DNA of 64,000 nt, taken from NCBI GenBank assembly GCA_964244725.1, contig CAXTJQ010000003.1, positions 1-64,000 of the forward strand. Direction: 5' to 3'. This document shows positions 25,487 through 37,388 of the stretch, piece after piece; position 1 is the stretch's first letter, and each line of letters begins with the position of its first letter. Both the position numbers and the translations under genes were made by a program. The notes under the pieces were generated by a model. It saw only the letters and a program-made list of their open reading frames with translations. It did no database searches and had not been told where the DNA came from. The stretch is from Kumtagia sp964244725 (GTDB lineage: Bacteria; Pseudomonadota; Alphaproteobacteria; Rhizobiales; Rhizobiaceae).

Positions 25487-27664
25487 TCAGAAGATGAAGT
25501 CGCCCGTCACGGCCGTGGCGTTATTGGAGAACAGCACCCTGAAATCCGCGATCGCATCGCCGTTCACGTCGGCCTCGATCATTCCGGCAACGGAGCGCAA
25601 CTCCCCTGCGACGCCACTGAAAGCGGAAGCATTGATCAGGACGAAGGCCTGGTTGCCGTCGGCGCCGAAGTTGTTGGCGTCGATGGCGGAGAGGTCGATG
25701 TCGTCCGTACCGGACGAGAAGTCGGAGATCGTGTCGATTGCGTTGTTGAAGACGCTCGACTCGAGAACGCTGAAATAGAAGATGTCGTCCGCGCCGGCGC
25801 CCACCGTGATGACGTCCGCGCCGCGTCCGCCCGTGATTGTGTCAGCGTCGTTGCCGGTATCTATCTTGTCGGCGCCGTCGCCGCCGTTGACGGTGTCAGC
25901 GCCGGCGTTGGTCGTGATGGTATCGTTGAGCTGCCTTCCCGTCACCGTGTCGTCGCCCGCGCCGCCGGTGAAGATCAACCTTTCCGTATTGTAGGCGTCG
26001 ACGTAGAAGTTGCCCGAGGTCGAGCGCACTGTGAAGGTCGGCGAATAGCCCGCGCCGACCTGGACGGACTGAGTTTCCGCGGCGGCGTTGACGATAAGCA
26101 AATCGGTGCCTAGGCCCCCGTCGACGACATCGATCGCAGCGCCGGCAGACGGCCGGGTCTTTGCATCGAAAGCGTCGTTGCCGTTGCCGGTGCTGATCGT
26201 GTCGGCCTGGGCGCCGCCGACGATCGTGTCGTTGCCGCTGCCGGTCGTCAGCGAGAGGCGTTCGATGTCGAGGATCGAGGTCAATCCCGCCGCCGCGATC
26301 GCCGTGGTCGTTCCGAGAGCGAACGAGATGCCCGCCGTCAGTCCGCTGAGGTCGGCGATCCAGAGATCGACACTCCCATTGCCGTCGATCGTACCGCCAT
26401 GGTTGCCCGTGTTGATGGTGTCGGCGCCGGCGCCCGTTGCGATCTTCACGAGTTCCATACTGTAGGCGTCGACGTAGAAATTGCCTGAAGTGGAGCGTAC
26501 GGAAAACGTCGGCGAATTGCCGACGCCAAACTGGACAGACTGCGTTTCCGCCGCGGCGTTGACCACGAGCGTGTCGGCGCCGAGACCACCGTCGACGACG
26601 TCGATCGAAGCGCCTGCCGCCGGCCGGGTCTTGGCGTCGATCGTATCGTTGCCGTTGCCGGTGCTGATCGTGTCGGCCTGGGCGCCGCCGACGATCGTGT
26701 CGTTGCCGCCCCCGGTCGTGAGCGAAAGGCGGTCGATGTCGAGGATCGAGGTCAATCCCGCCGCCGCGATCGCCGTGGTGACTCCGAGCGTGAAGGAGAT
26801 GCCCGCCGTCAGCCCGCCGAGATCGGCGATCCAGTGGTCGACGCCGCCGTTGCCGTCGACAGTTCCGCCATGGTCGCCCGTGTTGATGGTGTCGGCGCCG
26901 GCGCCGGTGGCGATCTTTATGACTTCCATATTGTAGGCATCGACGTAGAAGTTCCCCGAGGTCGAACGCACGGTGAAAGTCGGGGAATTGCCAACCCCGA
27001 GCTGGACGGACTGCGTTTCCGCCGTGGCGTTGACCACTAACGTATCGATGTCGGCTGCTCCGTCGACGACGTCGACCGCAGAGCCGGCCGACGGCCGGGT
27101 CTTGGCGTCGATCGTATCGTCGCCGTCGCCGGTGTTGATGGCGTCGGCCTGGGCGGCTCCGACGATCGTGTCGTTCCCGGCGCCGGTTGTCAGCGAAATT
27201 CGCTCGATGCTGAGTATCGACGTCAATCCTGCTGCCGAGATCGACGTGGTCGCGCCGAGCGTGAAGGTGACATTTGCAAACAGGCCGCCCAGATAGGCGA
27301 TCCAGTGATCGGCGCCGCCCCCGCCATTGACCGTGCCGCCGCGTTCTCCCGTGTTGATCGTGTCGGCGCCGGCGCCGCCGGTGAATTTTACCTTTTCCAT
27401 GTTGTAGGCGTCGACGTAGAAATTGCCTGATGTCGAGCGCACGGTGAATGTCGGCGAACTGCCTGTGCCGAGTTGCACGGACTGCGTCTCCGCCGAGCAA
27501 TCGACGATCAGGGTATCGATGCCGAGACCCCCATCGACCACGTCGATGTCGACGCCGGCGGACGGACGGGTCTTGGCGTCGACCGAATCGTCGCCGGCCA
27601 GCGCATTGATCGTTTCAGCAGCGGTCGTGCCGACAAGCACGTCATTTCCATTGGTAGGCGGCAT
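25487..27664 (-). CDS. RTX-like secreted protein with 157-residue tandem modules
   Basis: A 725-residue acidic, Asp/Gly/Thr-rich protein without a Sec signal peptide. From residue 6 there are three complete modules of exactly 157 residues and a partial fourth. Each starts with a GNDxxVG-type nonapeptide and carries TRPSAG, ETQSVQLG and STSGNFYVDAYNME. Residues about 570-640 are classical RTX nonapeptides (GGDGADKIDTGNDADTITGG), and the C-terminus (FYFSVLESSVFNNAIDTISD) resembles the M10 serralysin C-terminal type I secretion signal. No catalytic domain is visible. GGGAGGAAGATC precedes the ATG. The export apparatus is not in the window. Adhesin or calcium-bound surface protein is a guess. Confidence 0.8.
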   Translation of the reverse strand: MPPTNGNDVLVGTTAAETINALAGDDSVDAKTRPSAGVDIDVVDGGLGIDTLIVDCSAETQSVQLGTGSSPTFTVRSTSGNFYVDAYNMEKVKFTGGAGADTINTGERGGTVNGGGGADHWIAYLGGLFANVTFTLGATTSISAAGLTSILSIERISLTTGAGNDTIVGAAQADAINTGDGDDTIDAKTRPSAGSAVDVVDGAADIDTLVVNATAETQSVQLGVGNSPTFTVRSTSGNFYVDAYNMEVIKIATGAGADTINTGDHGGTVDGNGGVDHWIADLGGLTAGISFTLGVTTAIAAAGLTSILDIDRLSLTTGGGNDTIVGGAQADTISTGNGNDTIDAKTRPAAGASIDVVDGGLGADTLVVNAAAETQSVQFGVGNSPTFSVRSTSGNFYVDAYSMELVKIATGAGADTINTGNHGGTIDGNGSVDLWIADLSGLTAGISFALGTTTAIAAAGLTSILDIERLSLTTGSGNDTIVGGAQADTISTGNGNDAFDAKTRPSAGAAIDVVDGGLGTDLLIVNAAAETQSVQVGAGYSPTFTVRSTSGNFYVDAYNTERLIFTGGAGDDTVTGRQLNDTITTNAGADTVNGGDGADKIDTGNDADTITGGRGADVITVGAGADDIFYFSVLESSVFNNAIDTISDFSSGTDDIDLSAIDANNFGADGNQAFVLINASAFSGVAGELRSVAGMIEADVNGDAIADFRVLFSNNATAVTGDFIF
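25952..27649 (-). repeat. tandem 471-bp coding repeats (three and a partial fourth)
   Basis: Anchored on the same codons, copies recur at 26074, 26545, 27016 and 27487, an exact 471-bp period. Unit boundaries counted from the first GND motif are about 27649-27179, 27178-26708, 26707-26237 and 26236-25952. Nucleotide identity is high over long stretches, so recent duplication or gene conversion is likely. Confidence 0.85.
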
Positions 27665-27768
27665 GATCTTCCTCCCCTCACGGTTTGGAGAACATTAATC
27701 CATTGTTTACCCAACGTCACCTTGATTCGCTGTCAGAACAAAAAGAAACGATTTTGCCATTTTGCTCT

Positions 27769-28275
27769 CTAGCGAAGCTTTTGGGCCATCCGCATGTACG
27801 GTGTTGCAATCTTTGGAAATTCGTCATAAAAATTGCATATGAACATGATGTTGTCATAGTTGATTTTTGGCCAGTCTTGTGAGTTGTCACCGCTCTCCAT
27901 CATAGTCTGAGCTAACCTGAGCCTTGCCATTGCTTCTTGCAGTTTCCCTAAATAGTCAAGAATTTCGTCGCCGAAAAGAAATATAGCTTCACCGCGCATC
28001 ACAGAGATGTTTCGTATACCATCATTGTTGCGAGCGTTGCCATCTCTTGCCACTTGATCGACACCGGCCTTGGCCGCTAAATATAAAGTAAACCGGCGCT
28101 CAAACAAATCCAATACGAGCTTCTCGCGAGCGATTCTCCATTGCCGATAGGCGACCACCCCGACGACGACAGCGACAATCGCGGTAACCAAGCTGATTGC
28201 GACCGGCCCGAGCGCCTCAATCCACTGCGCCCAGACAGGTAAAACAAGCCCTTGCGCTGTTGCGTTGGGGGACAA
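27769..28275 (-). CDS. small inner-membrane protein of unknown function
   Basis: A protein of about 168 residues. One membrane helix lies near the N-terminus (ALGPVAISLVTAIVAVVVGV), followed by YRQWRIAREKLVLDLFERRF and a mostly helical cytoplasmic part. The EKL.LDLFERRF motif is common in small bacterial proteins of unknown role. The open frame continues upstream through uvrA. The likely start is TTG 28275, four nucleotides after the uvrA stop, so it may be coupled to uvrA. Base composition is AT-richer than its neighbours, which suggests transfer. The C-terminal half has no recognisable domain. Confidence 0.6.
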   Translation of the reverse strand: MSPNATAQGLVLPVWAQWIEALGPVAISLVTAIVAVVVGVVAYRQWRIAREKLVLDLFERRFTLYLAAKAGVDQVARDGNARNNDGIRNISVMRGEAIFLFGDEILDYLGKLQEAMARLRLAQTMMESGDNSQDWPKINYDNIMFICNFYDEFPKIATPYMRMAQKLR

Positions 28276-28279
28276 GTTG

Positions 28280-31204
<2,925 letters not shown>

Positions 31205-31275
31205 GCCGCTCCGCCGCCTCGAACTGGAAAAACAAGATTGGCCGATCTGACGCCGCCAACCGCAATGTAGGTGGT

Positions 31276-31309
31276 AATGCCGCCATGTCGAGGATACGCC
31301 GGCGGCATT
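31276..31309. repeat. 9-bp inverted repeat upstream of uvrA
   Basis: AATGCCGCC (31276-31284) and GGCGGCATT (31301-31309) are exact reverse complements 16 nt apart, in the 270-nt gap between uvrA and the downstream hydrolase gene. It could be an operator or a terminator fragment. No LexA-type box of the alphaproteobacterial GTTC-N7-GTTC form was seen. The remainder of the gap (31310-31474) shows no gene. Confidence 0.4.
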
Positions 31310-31474
31310 GGGAATTTAGGCGACGCCCATATCCCTCCGCAAGCGAAAAGAACAAAGGCCGAACGGGATGCTGACAGCCTTTACCGATGCACTGGACGCT
31401 CGTGCGACCGCCATCGGTCTTCGCTTTCGACCGGGCTTCGAGAGAAACGCGGACCCTGTCCGAACCCTTTGCCG

Positions 31475-32029
31475 TCAGGGCTTAAGCCGGGTCAAAAAAT
31501 TCGCGAACGCCATCGTGCCCTCCGGCCATGGGCCGTAGCCCGATTCGCTGTTGATGTGGCCGGCCTCGCCGGCGTGGATGAAGACCGAGCCCCATGCCGC
31601 CGCTATGTCTTCGGCGACATCCAGTGCGCAGAACGGGTCGTTGCTGCTCGCAGCCACGATCGACGGAAACGGCAGCGGATCGCGCGGATAGGGGCCGAAC
31701 GTCATGAGATGCTTCGGCCGGATAGCCGGATTGGCCACGTCGGGTGGCGCGACCAGGAAAGCGCCTGCGACGGGCCCGAGGAAAAACGGCGCGGCCTGCA
31801 CCACGGCGGCTGCGCCGAGCGAGTGCGCGATGATCACGACCGGGCGCTCTGCTTCGTTGACGGCATGCGCGACCGTTCGTGTCCACGCTTCGCGCTCCGG
31901 CTTCGACCAGGACTCCTGCTCGACCCGGCGGGCGGTCGAAAGCTTGGCTTGCCAGCGGCTTTGCCAGTGGTCCGGACCGGAATTGGTGTAGCCGGGGACG
32001 ATCAGAATATCGGCGTCTCTTACTTTCAT
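31475..32029 (-). CDS. RBBP9/YdeN family serine hydrolase
   Basis: A 184-residue alpha/beta hydrolase of the RBBP9 family. It has the N-terminal ILIVPGYTNSGPDHWQSRW, the nucleophile elbow VIIAHSLGAAA, an acidic residue in SSNDPFCALDVA and the C-terminal HAGEAGHINSESGYGPWPEG supplying the histidine. Substrates are unknown. I placed the start at ATG 32029; an in-frame ATG at 32077 adds 16 residues. It is divergent from the VOC gene. Confidence 0.88.
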   Translation of the reverse strand: MKVRDADILIVPGYTNSGPDHWQSRWQAKLSTARRVEQESWSKPEREAWTRTVAHAVNEAERPVVIIAHSLGAAAVVQAAPFFLGPVAGAFLVAPPDVANPAIRPKHLMTFGPYPRDPLPFPSIVAASSNDPFCALDVAEDIAAAWGSVFIHAGEAGHINSESGYGPWPEGTMAFANFLTRLKP

Positions 32030-32244
32030 GACTGCCGATTTAGCGACGGACCGTTTTGAGTGCAACGCGATGCGCATCAGGCTTCACCGCAGATCTGCAT
32101 CGAAACCTGGATCGAGTGCGTACGGGCTTTGGTGAACGACCTGTTCGGCGAAACCCGTCTTGCGGCGACGGCTTACAACGACGATCTTGGTAGGGTGCAA
32201 AGCGCCGGCATGCCGTCGCCCGATCGGCCTCCGCGGAGACAAAA

Positions 32245-33054
32245 ATGACCACCCTTCCTTCTGCCGCCGACGCCCCGGTGAGCGTGACCACGATCGGCAT
32301 CAAGGCGCGCGACCCGGCTGCCCTCGCGGACTATTACAAGCATGCGCTCGGATTGCGGGAGATCGCGCGCAAACCGGGCCTGATCGCGCTCGGCGCGAAC
32401 GAACTGCCGCTGCTCGAAATCGAGGAGTTCAGGGCGGGGCGGCCGGACGATCCGCGCGCCGCCGGCCTCTACCACACGGCTTTTCTGCTACCTTCGCGCC
32501 ATGACCTGGCGCGTTGGACCCGTCATGCGATCAACGACCGGATCGAAGTCACAGGCGCGTCGGACCATCTGGTCAGCGAGGCGATCTACCTGACGGATCC
32601 GGAAGGAAACGGCATCGAGATCTACGCCGACCGCCCGAGGGAAATGTGGGCGCTGGATGGCGCATCCCTCAAGATGGCGACGCTGCCGCTCGACGTGAAC
32701 GGCCTGCTCGGCGAACTCGCGGCAGGCGAGACGGAATGGACCGGCGCGCCGGACGGCAGCATGGTCGGCCATGTCCATTTGCGCGTCGGCGACGCGCGGG
32801 AGGCGGAGCGCTGGTGGCGCGACGAACTCGGTTTCGACACGATGGTCCGCTATGGCGGCCAGGCGGTTTTCCTGTCGACGGGTGGCTACCACCACCATGT
32901 CGGCGCCAACGCGTGGCAGAGCGCGGGCGCGAAGGACCGGGATCCGGATCGCACGGGACTCTCGTTCGTCGAATTCAAGTCGCGAACCGCGAAGGCCGAA
33001 TCGCTGCATGAAGATCCGTGGGGCAACGTCGTGCGGATCGTGCCGGGCGCCTGA
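32245..33054 (+). CDS. VOC family extradiol dioxygenase-like protein (CatE-like)
   Basis: A 269-residue protein with two vicinal-oxygen-chelate domains, about 10-130 and 165-265. Candidate metal ligands are in LYHTAFLLPS, DPEGNGIEIYADRP and VGHVHLRVGDA. This is the pattern of Bacillus CatE/YfiE catechol 2,3-dioxygenase-like proteins, but the substrate is not predictable. It begins MTTLPSAADAPVSVTTIG. A 215-nt gap upstream separates it from the divergent hydrolase gene and shows no clear promoter. Confidence 0.85.
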   Translation: MTTLPSAADAPVSVTTIGIKARDPAALADYYKHALGLREIARKPGLIALGANELPLLEIEEFRAGRPDDPRAAGLYHTAFLLPSRHDLARWTRHAINDRIEVTGASDHLVSEAIYLTDPEGNGIEIYADRPREMWALDGASLKMATLPLDVNGLLGELAAGETEWTGAPDGSMVGHVHLRVGDAREAERWWRDELGFDTMVRYGGQAVFLSTGGYHHHVGANAWQSAGAKDRDPDRTGLSFVEFKSRTAKAESLHEDPWGNVVRIVPGA

Positions 33055-33059
33055 CCGCG

Positions 33060-33233
33060 CTAACGCTTACCCTCGATGATGGTGCGGCCAGCCTCCGCCT
33101 GGGCCTGCATCGGTGAGGAAAAATACCCGGTCGTGTAAAGAAATCCGCTGATCGCCGCGACGGCCGTGAGGCTGCCCGCGGCGAACCAGCGGAAGCGGTT
33201 GGGGGGCATGACGGGCGGCGGGATGTCGGTCAT
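33060..33233 (-). CDS. small single-span membrane protein
   Basis: A 57-residue protein (MTDIPPPVMPPNRFRWFAAG) with one hydrophobic helix (about 17-37) and a polar tail (AQAEAGRTIIEGKR). It may start at ATG 33233, or at 33257 with eight more residues. It lies between convergent VOC and co-directional purB genes. The composition is gene-like but no family is recognised, so it remains hypothetical. Confidence 0.5.
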   Translation of the reverse strand: MTDIPPPVMPPNRFRWFAAGSLTAVAAISGFLYTTGYFSSPMQAQAEAGRTIIEGKR

Positions 33234-33299
33234 GGGCGCGGGCTCCGCGAAGCGCATCTGATTTGCGCCGGCAACGGCATCTCCACGCAGTTTGTTCCG

Positions 33300-34607
33300 T
33301 CACGATGCGCCGAAGACCCGGCGAAAGATCGTGTCCACGTGTTTGGTGTGGTAGCCGAGGTCGAACTTCTCGCGCAGGTCGCCCTCAGAAAGCACGGCGC
33401 GCACTTCCGCGTCGGCGAGCAACTGTTGGAGAAAATCCGCGCCGTCCCGCCAGACCTTCATGGCGTTGCGCTGGACGAGAGCGTAGGCCTCGTCGCGGCC
33501 GACGCCCGCTTGAGTCAAGGCGAGCAGCACACGCTGCGAATGGACCAATCCCCTGAACTGATTCAGATTCCTCAGCATGGTGTCCGGGTAGACGACGAGC
33601 TTGTCGATGATGCCGGCCAGCCGCGACAGCGCGAAGTCGAGCGTGATGGTCGCGTCAGGGCCGATCATCCGCTCCACCGACGAGTGCGAGATATCGCGTT
33701 CGTGCCACAGCGCGACGTTCTCCATCGCCGGCATCGCGAAAGCGCGCACCATGCGGGCAAGGCCGGTCAGGTTCTCGCTCAGCACCGGGTTGCGCTTGTG
33801 CGGCATGGCCGACGAACCTTTCTGTCCAGGCGAAAAGAACTCCTCGACTTCCAGAATCTCGGTCCGCTGCAGATGCCTGATTTCGACCGCAAGGCGCTCG
33901 ATCGACGAGGCGATGACGCCGAGCGTGGCGAAGAACATCGCGTGCCGGTCGCGCGGGATGACCTGCGTCGAAACGGTCTCCGGTTCGAGGCCGAGTTTCT
34001 CCGCCACGTATTCCTCGACGAACGGGTCGATGTTGGCGAAGGTGCCGACCGCGCCGGAAATGGCGCAGGTCGCGATTTCGGCGCGAGCGTGGACGAGCCG
34101 TTCGCGGCAGCGGCCGAACTCGGCATGCGCCTGCGCCAGTTTGACGCCGAAGGTTGTCGGTTCGGCGTGGATGCCATGGCTGCGGCCGATGGTGAGCGTG
34201 TCCTTGTGCTCGAACGCGCGGCGTCTCAGGGCGGCCAGCAGCGCGTCCATGTCGGCGAGCAATATGTCGCTCGCCCGGCTCAACTGAACGGCGAGGCAGG
34301 TGTCGAGCACGTCCGACGAGGTCATGCCCTGATGGATGAAGCGCGCATCGGGGCCGACGAATTCGGCCAAGTGCGACAGGAAGGCGATGACGTCGTGTTT
34401 GGTGACGCGTTCGATCTCGTCGATGCGTTCGACGTCGAATTCAGCCGCCCCGCCCTTCTCCCGAATCGTCCGGGCGGCTTCCCTGGGGATCACGCCGATT
34501 TCGGCCAGCGCGTCGCAGGCGTGGGCTTCGATCTCGAACCAGATTCGGAACCGCGTCTCGGCCGACCAGACGGCGACCATTTCCGGCCGCGAATAGCGAG
34601 GGATCAT
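33300..34607 (-). CDS. purB: adenylosuccinate lyase
   Basis: A 435-residue member of the fumarase/aspartase superfamily. It cleaves adenylosuccinate to AMP and fumarate, and SAICAR to AICAR, in purine synthesis. The signature SSAMPHKRNPVLSENLTGLA contains the flexible catalytic loop. TSSDVLDTCLAVQLSRA and GRSHGIHAEPTTFGVK carry the catalytic histidine. MIPRYSRPEMVAVWSAETRF is the usual start. It is full length. Confidence 0.97.
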   Translation of the reverse strand: MIPRYSRPEMVAVWSAETRFRIWFEIEAHACDALAEIGVIPREAARTIREKGGAAEFDVERIDEIERVTKHDVIAFLSHLAEFVGPDARFIHQGMTSSDVLDTCLAVQLSRASDILLADMDALLAALRRRAFEHKDTLTIGRSHGIHAEPTTFGVKLAQAHAEFGRCRERLVHARAEIATCAISGAVGTFANIDPFVEEYVAEKLGLEPETVSTQVIPRDRHAMFFATLGVIASSIERLAVEIRHLQRTEILEVEEFFSPGQKGSSAMPHKRNPVLSENLTGLARMVRAFAMPAMENVALWHERDISHSSVERMIGPDATITLDFALSRLAGIIDKLVVYPDTMLRNLNQFRGLVHSQRVLLALTQAGVGRDEAYALVQRNAMKVWRDGADFLQQLLADAEVRAVLSEGDLREKFDLGYHTKHVDTIFRRVFGAS

Positions 34608-34662
34608 CGTGTGGTCCTGCTCTTCAAGGGAAGGTCCGACCTAGCAGGCGCCGCGCGATTGC

Positions 34663-35163
34663 TCAACGTGGCTGCCGCGCGAACCATAACGACGCGGCGA
34701 GCAGTCCGATGAAGCCGATCGGAAAATAGAGGCGTATGCCTGTGACTGCGAACTGGGCGAGCGCGCCCGCCGTGGTGAAGCCGAATTGGATGAGCCAGGT
34801 CTTCGTCAGCGCGTCGTCATGCCACGCCGCATAATAGCTGCGGTAATCCAGGGCGTAGACGACCGCGGTGACCAGGATCGTCGTCGCCGTGAAAATCAGG
34901 AATGCCCAGGCGAAACGCCCCTCGAAGCCGCGGTCGCGCGCGCCTCGATAGCAGATCCGCAAGGCGGGCGGAAAGGCAAGACCGCCGCCGATCGCATAGA
35001 CGAGCCCGACAGCCTCGATCGACGAGGATTGCAGCCAGCCTCGCACCCAGAGGCAGGCGACGGGGCTCAGTCCCATGACGGCGGCCCACAGGGCGGCGCC
35101 GACAAGATGCGTCGCCAGCGATGGCGAACGGCGGCTGGCCCCCACTGTCACCGGAGCGACCAC
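34663..35163 (-). CDS. membrane protein of unknown function
   Basis: A 166-residue protein with four predicted membrane helices (LVGAALWAAVMGLSPVACLW, AVGLVYAIGGGLAF, AFLIFTATTILVTAVVYAL, FPIGFIGLLAASLWFA). No family is recognised. Its start at 35163 lies 16 nt inside the 3' end of the S58 peptidase gene, so it is probably translated with it as the last gene of that unit. Confidence 0.75.
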   Translation of the reverse strand: MVAPVTVGASRRSPSLATHLVGAALWAAVMGLSPVACLWVRGWLQSSSIEAVGLVYAIGGGLAFPPALRICYRGARDRGFEGRFAWAFLIFTATTILVTAVVYALDYRSYYAAWHDDALTKTWLIQFGFTTAGALAQFAVTGIRLYFPIGFIGLLAASLWFARQPR

Positions 35164-36155
35164 CAGACCGGCATCAGGTCGCCTGGTTCCGGGGTCGCCG
35201 CGTGGATGGCGCGGGCGATCGCGCGCGCCATCGTCGCGCCGGCCATCGCGTACAGGTCGATCGCATCGTCGAACGCCAGCGTCCGGCCGCTCCCGCCGGT
35301 CGCCAGCGCGAAAACGATGTCGCCGTCCGCCGGCGTGTGGGTCGGCCAGATGGCGCGCACGAACCCGTCATGCGCGGCGATGGCGAGACGCTTGGCTTCC
35401 GCCTTGGTCAGCACGGCGTCGGTCGCGATCACCGCGATGGTCGTGTTCGCCCCGAACGCTTTGCTGCGGTATTTGAGCAGGATCTTGTCGGCCTTTCCCG
35501 GGAAAGGATGCGGATAGCCGAGCCCGCCGAATTCGCCGCCGATCTCGAACGGCGCGGCCCAGAAATGACGTGTTCCCCGTACGGTGACGGACCCCGTGGC
35601 GTTCACCGCCGCCAGCGCGCCGATCGTCACGCCGCCCGCAAGCACCGTGGAGGCCGAGCCGAGGCCGCCCTTCAGGCCGGCGGTCAACGCGCCGGCGCCG
35701 GCGCCGGCCGAGCCGATCGAAAAATCCGCCGAGGCCGATCTTGCGGCATCGTATCCGAGGTCGCGATAGGGCGGATAACGGCCCCACGCCTTGTCGCCGC
35801 CATTGGCGAGGTCGAACAGGATGGCCGACGGCACGAGCGGCACGCGGGCGCCGCGCACTAGAAAACCGACGCCCTGTTCGCGCAGCGCCGCCTGAACGCC
35901 GGATGCCGCGTCGAGCCCGAATGCCGACCCGCCGGAGAGCGCAACGGCATGGATCGCCGCGACCGAATTATGCGGCTCGAGCAGGTCCGTCTCGCGCGTT
36001 CCGGGGGCTCCGCCGAGCACCTGGACGCCGGCTACGGCAGGCTCGTCGCAGATCACGACCGTCACTCCCGACTTGAGACCGGCGTCAGACGCGTTGCCGA
36101 CCCGCAGGCCCGCGACATCTGTGATGAGATTGCGCGGCCCGCGGCGATGGCTCAT
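35148..36155 (-). CDS. P1 (S58, DmpA-like) N-terminal-nucleophile aminopeptidase
   Basis: A 335-residue self-cleaving peptidase of family S58, which includes DmpA and beta-aminopeptidases. N-terminal LITDVAGLRVGNASDAGLKS and SGGSAFGLDAASGVQAALRE are family blocks. The nucleophile region is NTTIAVIATDAVLTKAEAKR, where by comparison with DmpA (Ser250) Thr239 would start the beta chain; that assignment is from memory of the family. ATG 36155 overlaps the stop of the binding-protein gene by ATGA; a frame open further upstream is inside that gene. Substrates are unknown; D-amino-acid or beta-peptides are possible. Confidence 0.88.
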   Translation of the reverse strand: MSHRRGPRNLITDVAGLRVGNASDAGLKSGVTVVICDEPAVAGVQVLGGAPGTRETDLLEPHNSVAAIHAVALSGGSAFGLDAASGVQAALREQGVGFLVRGARVPLVPSAILFDLANGGDKAWGRYPPYRDLGYDAARSASADFSIGSAGAGAGALTAGLKGGLGSASTVLAGGVTIGALAAVNATGSVTVRGTRHFWAAPFEIGGEFGGLGYPHPFPGKADKILLKYRSKAFGANTTIAVIATDAVLTKAEAKRLAIAAHDGFVRAIWPTHTPADGDIVFALATGGSGRTLAFDDAIDLYAMAGATMARAIARAIHAATPEPGDLMPVWWSLR

Positions 36156-37210
36156 GGCGCCTCGATGGCGACGAAGCGGTTCCCGTCGTACCGAAACAGA
36201 TGGTACGGATTGGTCGTGAGATCGCCCTTGGCGTCGAAGGAGAGGTTGCCGAGCGCGGTGGCGAACGGTCCGGCCGGTTGCCCGGGCGCAACGGCTCCGG
36301 ACGCCGGAAACACGGCGCTGCGCGCGATCTGCACGGCGGCGAAACTCGGCAGCACATAGCCTTCGGCGCGAAGGTTGCGCGCGGCGAAGTCGGCGAGGGC
36401 GGCGGGATCGGCGATTTCGGCCCATTCGGGCAGGCCGATCATGATCGTGCCGGCTGCCAGTTTCGTTGCCCCATCGGGCGACCGCAGCGTTTCGCCGCCG
36501 GCCAAGTCGATGCGCAGGCCGAGGCCGGCGGCGTCGCGGGCCATGATGGCGATATCCTCGCGGTCGCCGCCGACGAAAACGTTCGCCGCGCCGGCCTTGC
36601 GCAGCCGCGCGATCAACGCGATCTGGTTTTCCGACTGCGGCCGGTAGGTGTCGACGAAGACCGGCTTCAGCGCCGCCAGGTCGGCGGCGGCGCGAAACGA
36701 TTCGGCCAGCTCGCGGCCGTAGATCGTCCCGTCGTCGACGATCGCGAACAGGTCGTCGCGCCACAAGCGCGGCAGAAGCGTCGCCACCGCCTTGGCCTCG
36801 GCGTCCTCGCGCGGGGCGAGGCGCCAGATCGGCCAGCCGGTCTTGCCGCGCAGGTCGGTGAGGCTGTCGGTGCGCACGGCAGGCGTGATGACCGGGATGC
36901 CCGCCGCCTTGAGGAGCGGCAGGGCGGCCTGAAGCGTCTCGGTGCAGACAAAGCCGACGACGATCGGCGTCCCGGCGGCGATCAGCCTCTCGGCGGCCGC
37001 CACGCCGCTTTCGCTCGAACAGTCGTCGGGCGCGATTTCGACGGGGATGTCGCCCGCGGCGGCCCGGGCGCCGTTCAGGATCTGCATACCGAGGATCCGC
37101 GAGGGTCCGGACAAGGGCGCGACGATGCCGATCCTGACCGGTTCGGCCGTCGCGCGTCCGGTCATCGGCAACAAGCCGAGCATGGCGATGGCCGCGGAAG
37201 CGAGACGCAT
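36152..37210 (-). CDS. periplasmic branched-chain amino acid-type ABC substrate-binding protein
   Basis: A 352-residue type I periplasmic binding protein (LivJ/Leu-Ile-Val family). The signal peptide is MRLASAAIAMLGLLPMTGRA with cleavage near ATAEP. The mature part starts VRIGIVAPLSGPSRILGMQI and has the GIPVITPAVRTDSLTDL hinge region. The longer ATG at 37315 would put 35 residues before the signal peptide, so ATG 37210 is preferred. No permease or ATPase genes are nearby. It is the first gene of an overlapping trio with the S58 peptidase and a membrane protein, which hints at uptake and cleavage of a peptide-like compound. Confidence 0.85.
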   Translation of the reverse strand: MRLASAAIAMLGLLPMTGRATAEPVRIGIVAPLSGPSRILGMQILNGARAAAGDIPVEIAPDDCSSESGVAAAERLIAAGTPIVVGFVCTETLQAALPLLKAAGIPVITPAVRTDSLTDLRGKTGWPIWRLAPREDAEAKAVATLLPRLWRDDLFAIVDDGTIYGRELAESFRAAADLAALKPVFVDTYRPQSENQIALIARLRKAGAANVFVGGDREDIAIMARDAAGLGLRIDLAGGETLRSPDGATKLAAGTIMIGLPEWAEIADPAALADFAARNLRAEGYVLPSFAAVQIARSAVFPASGAVAPGQPAGPFATALGNLSFDAKGDLTTNPYHLFRYDGNRFVAIEAP

Positions 37211-37388
37211 TCGGTCGACGGTCCTCTCGAGCGCGCCCGATGCGGCAGGCTCATGTTCGAGTACAGGCAAGACCCGTACTGGCAGGCCGTGGGGGGCGCA
37301 ACCATGATTTGCCATCGGGGCAAGGGGGTTGCTTGTTGGCCCGGTCTCCGCGTCATATATACCGCCTGTCCCGAAAGCGAAAAAACCG

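Noticed and set aside
25896..27500. A 534-codon minus-strand frame within the RTX-like gene
   Set aside because: Same strand but shifted frame of the tandem repeats. It is Arg/His rich, without domains, and the other frame carries the RTX motifs.
25952..27649. CRISPR array
   Set aside because: The repeats are 471 bp, coding and contiguous; there are no short repeats with unique spacers.
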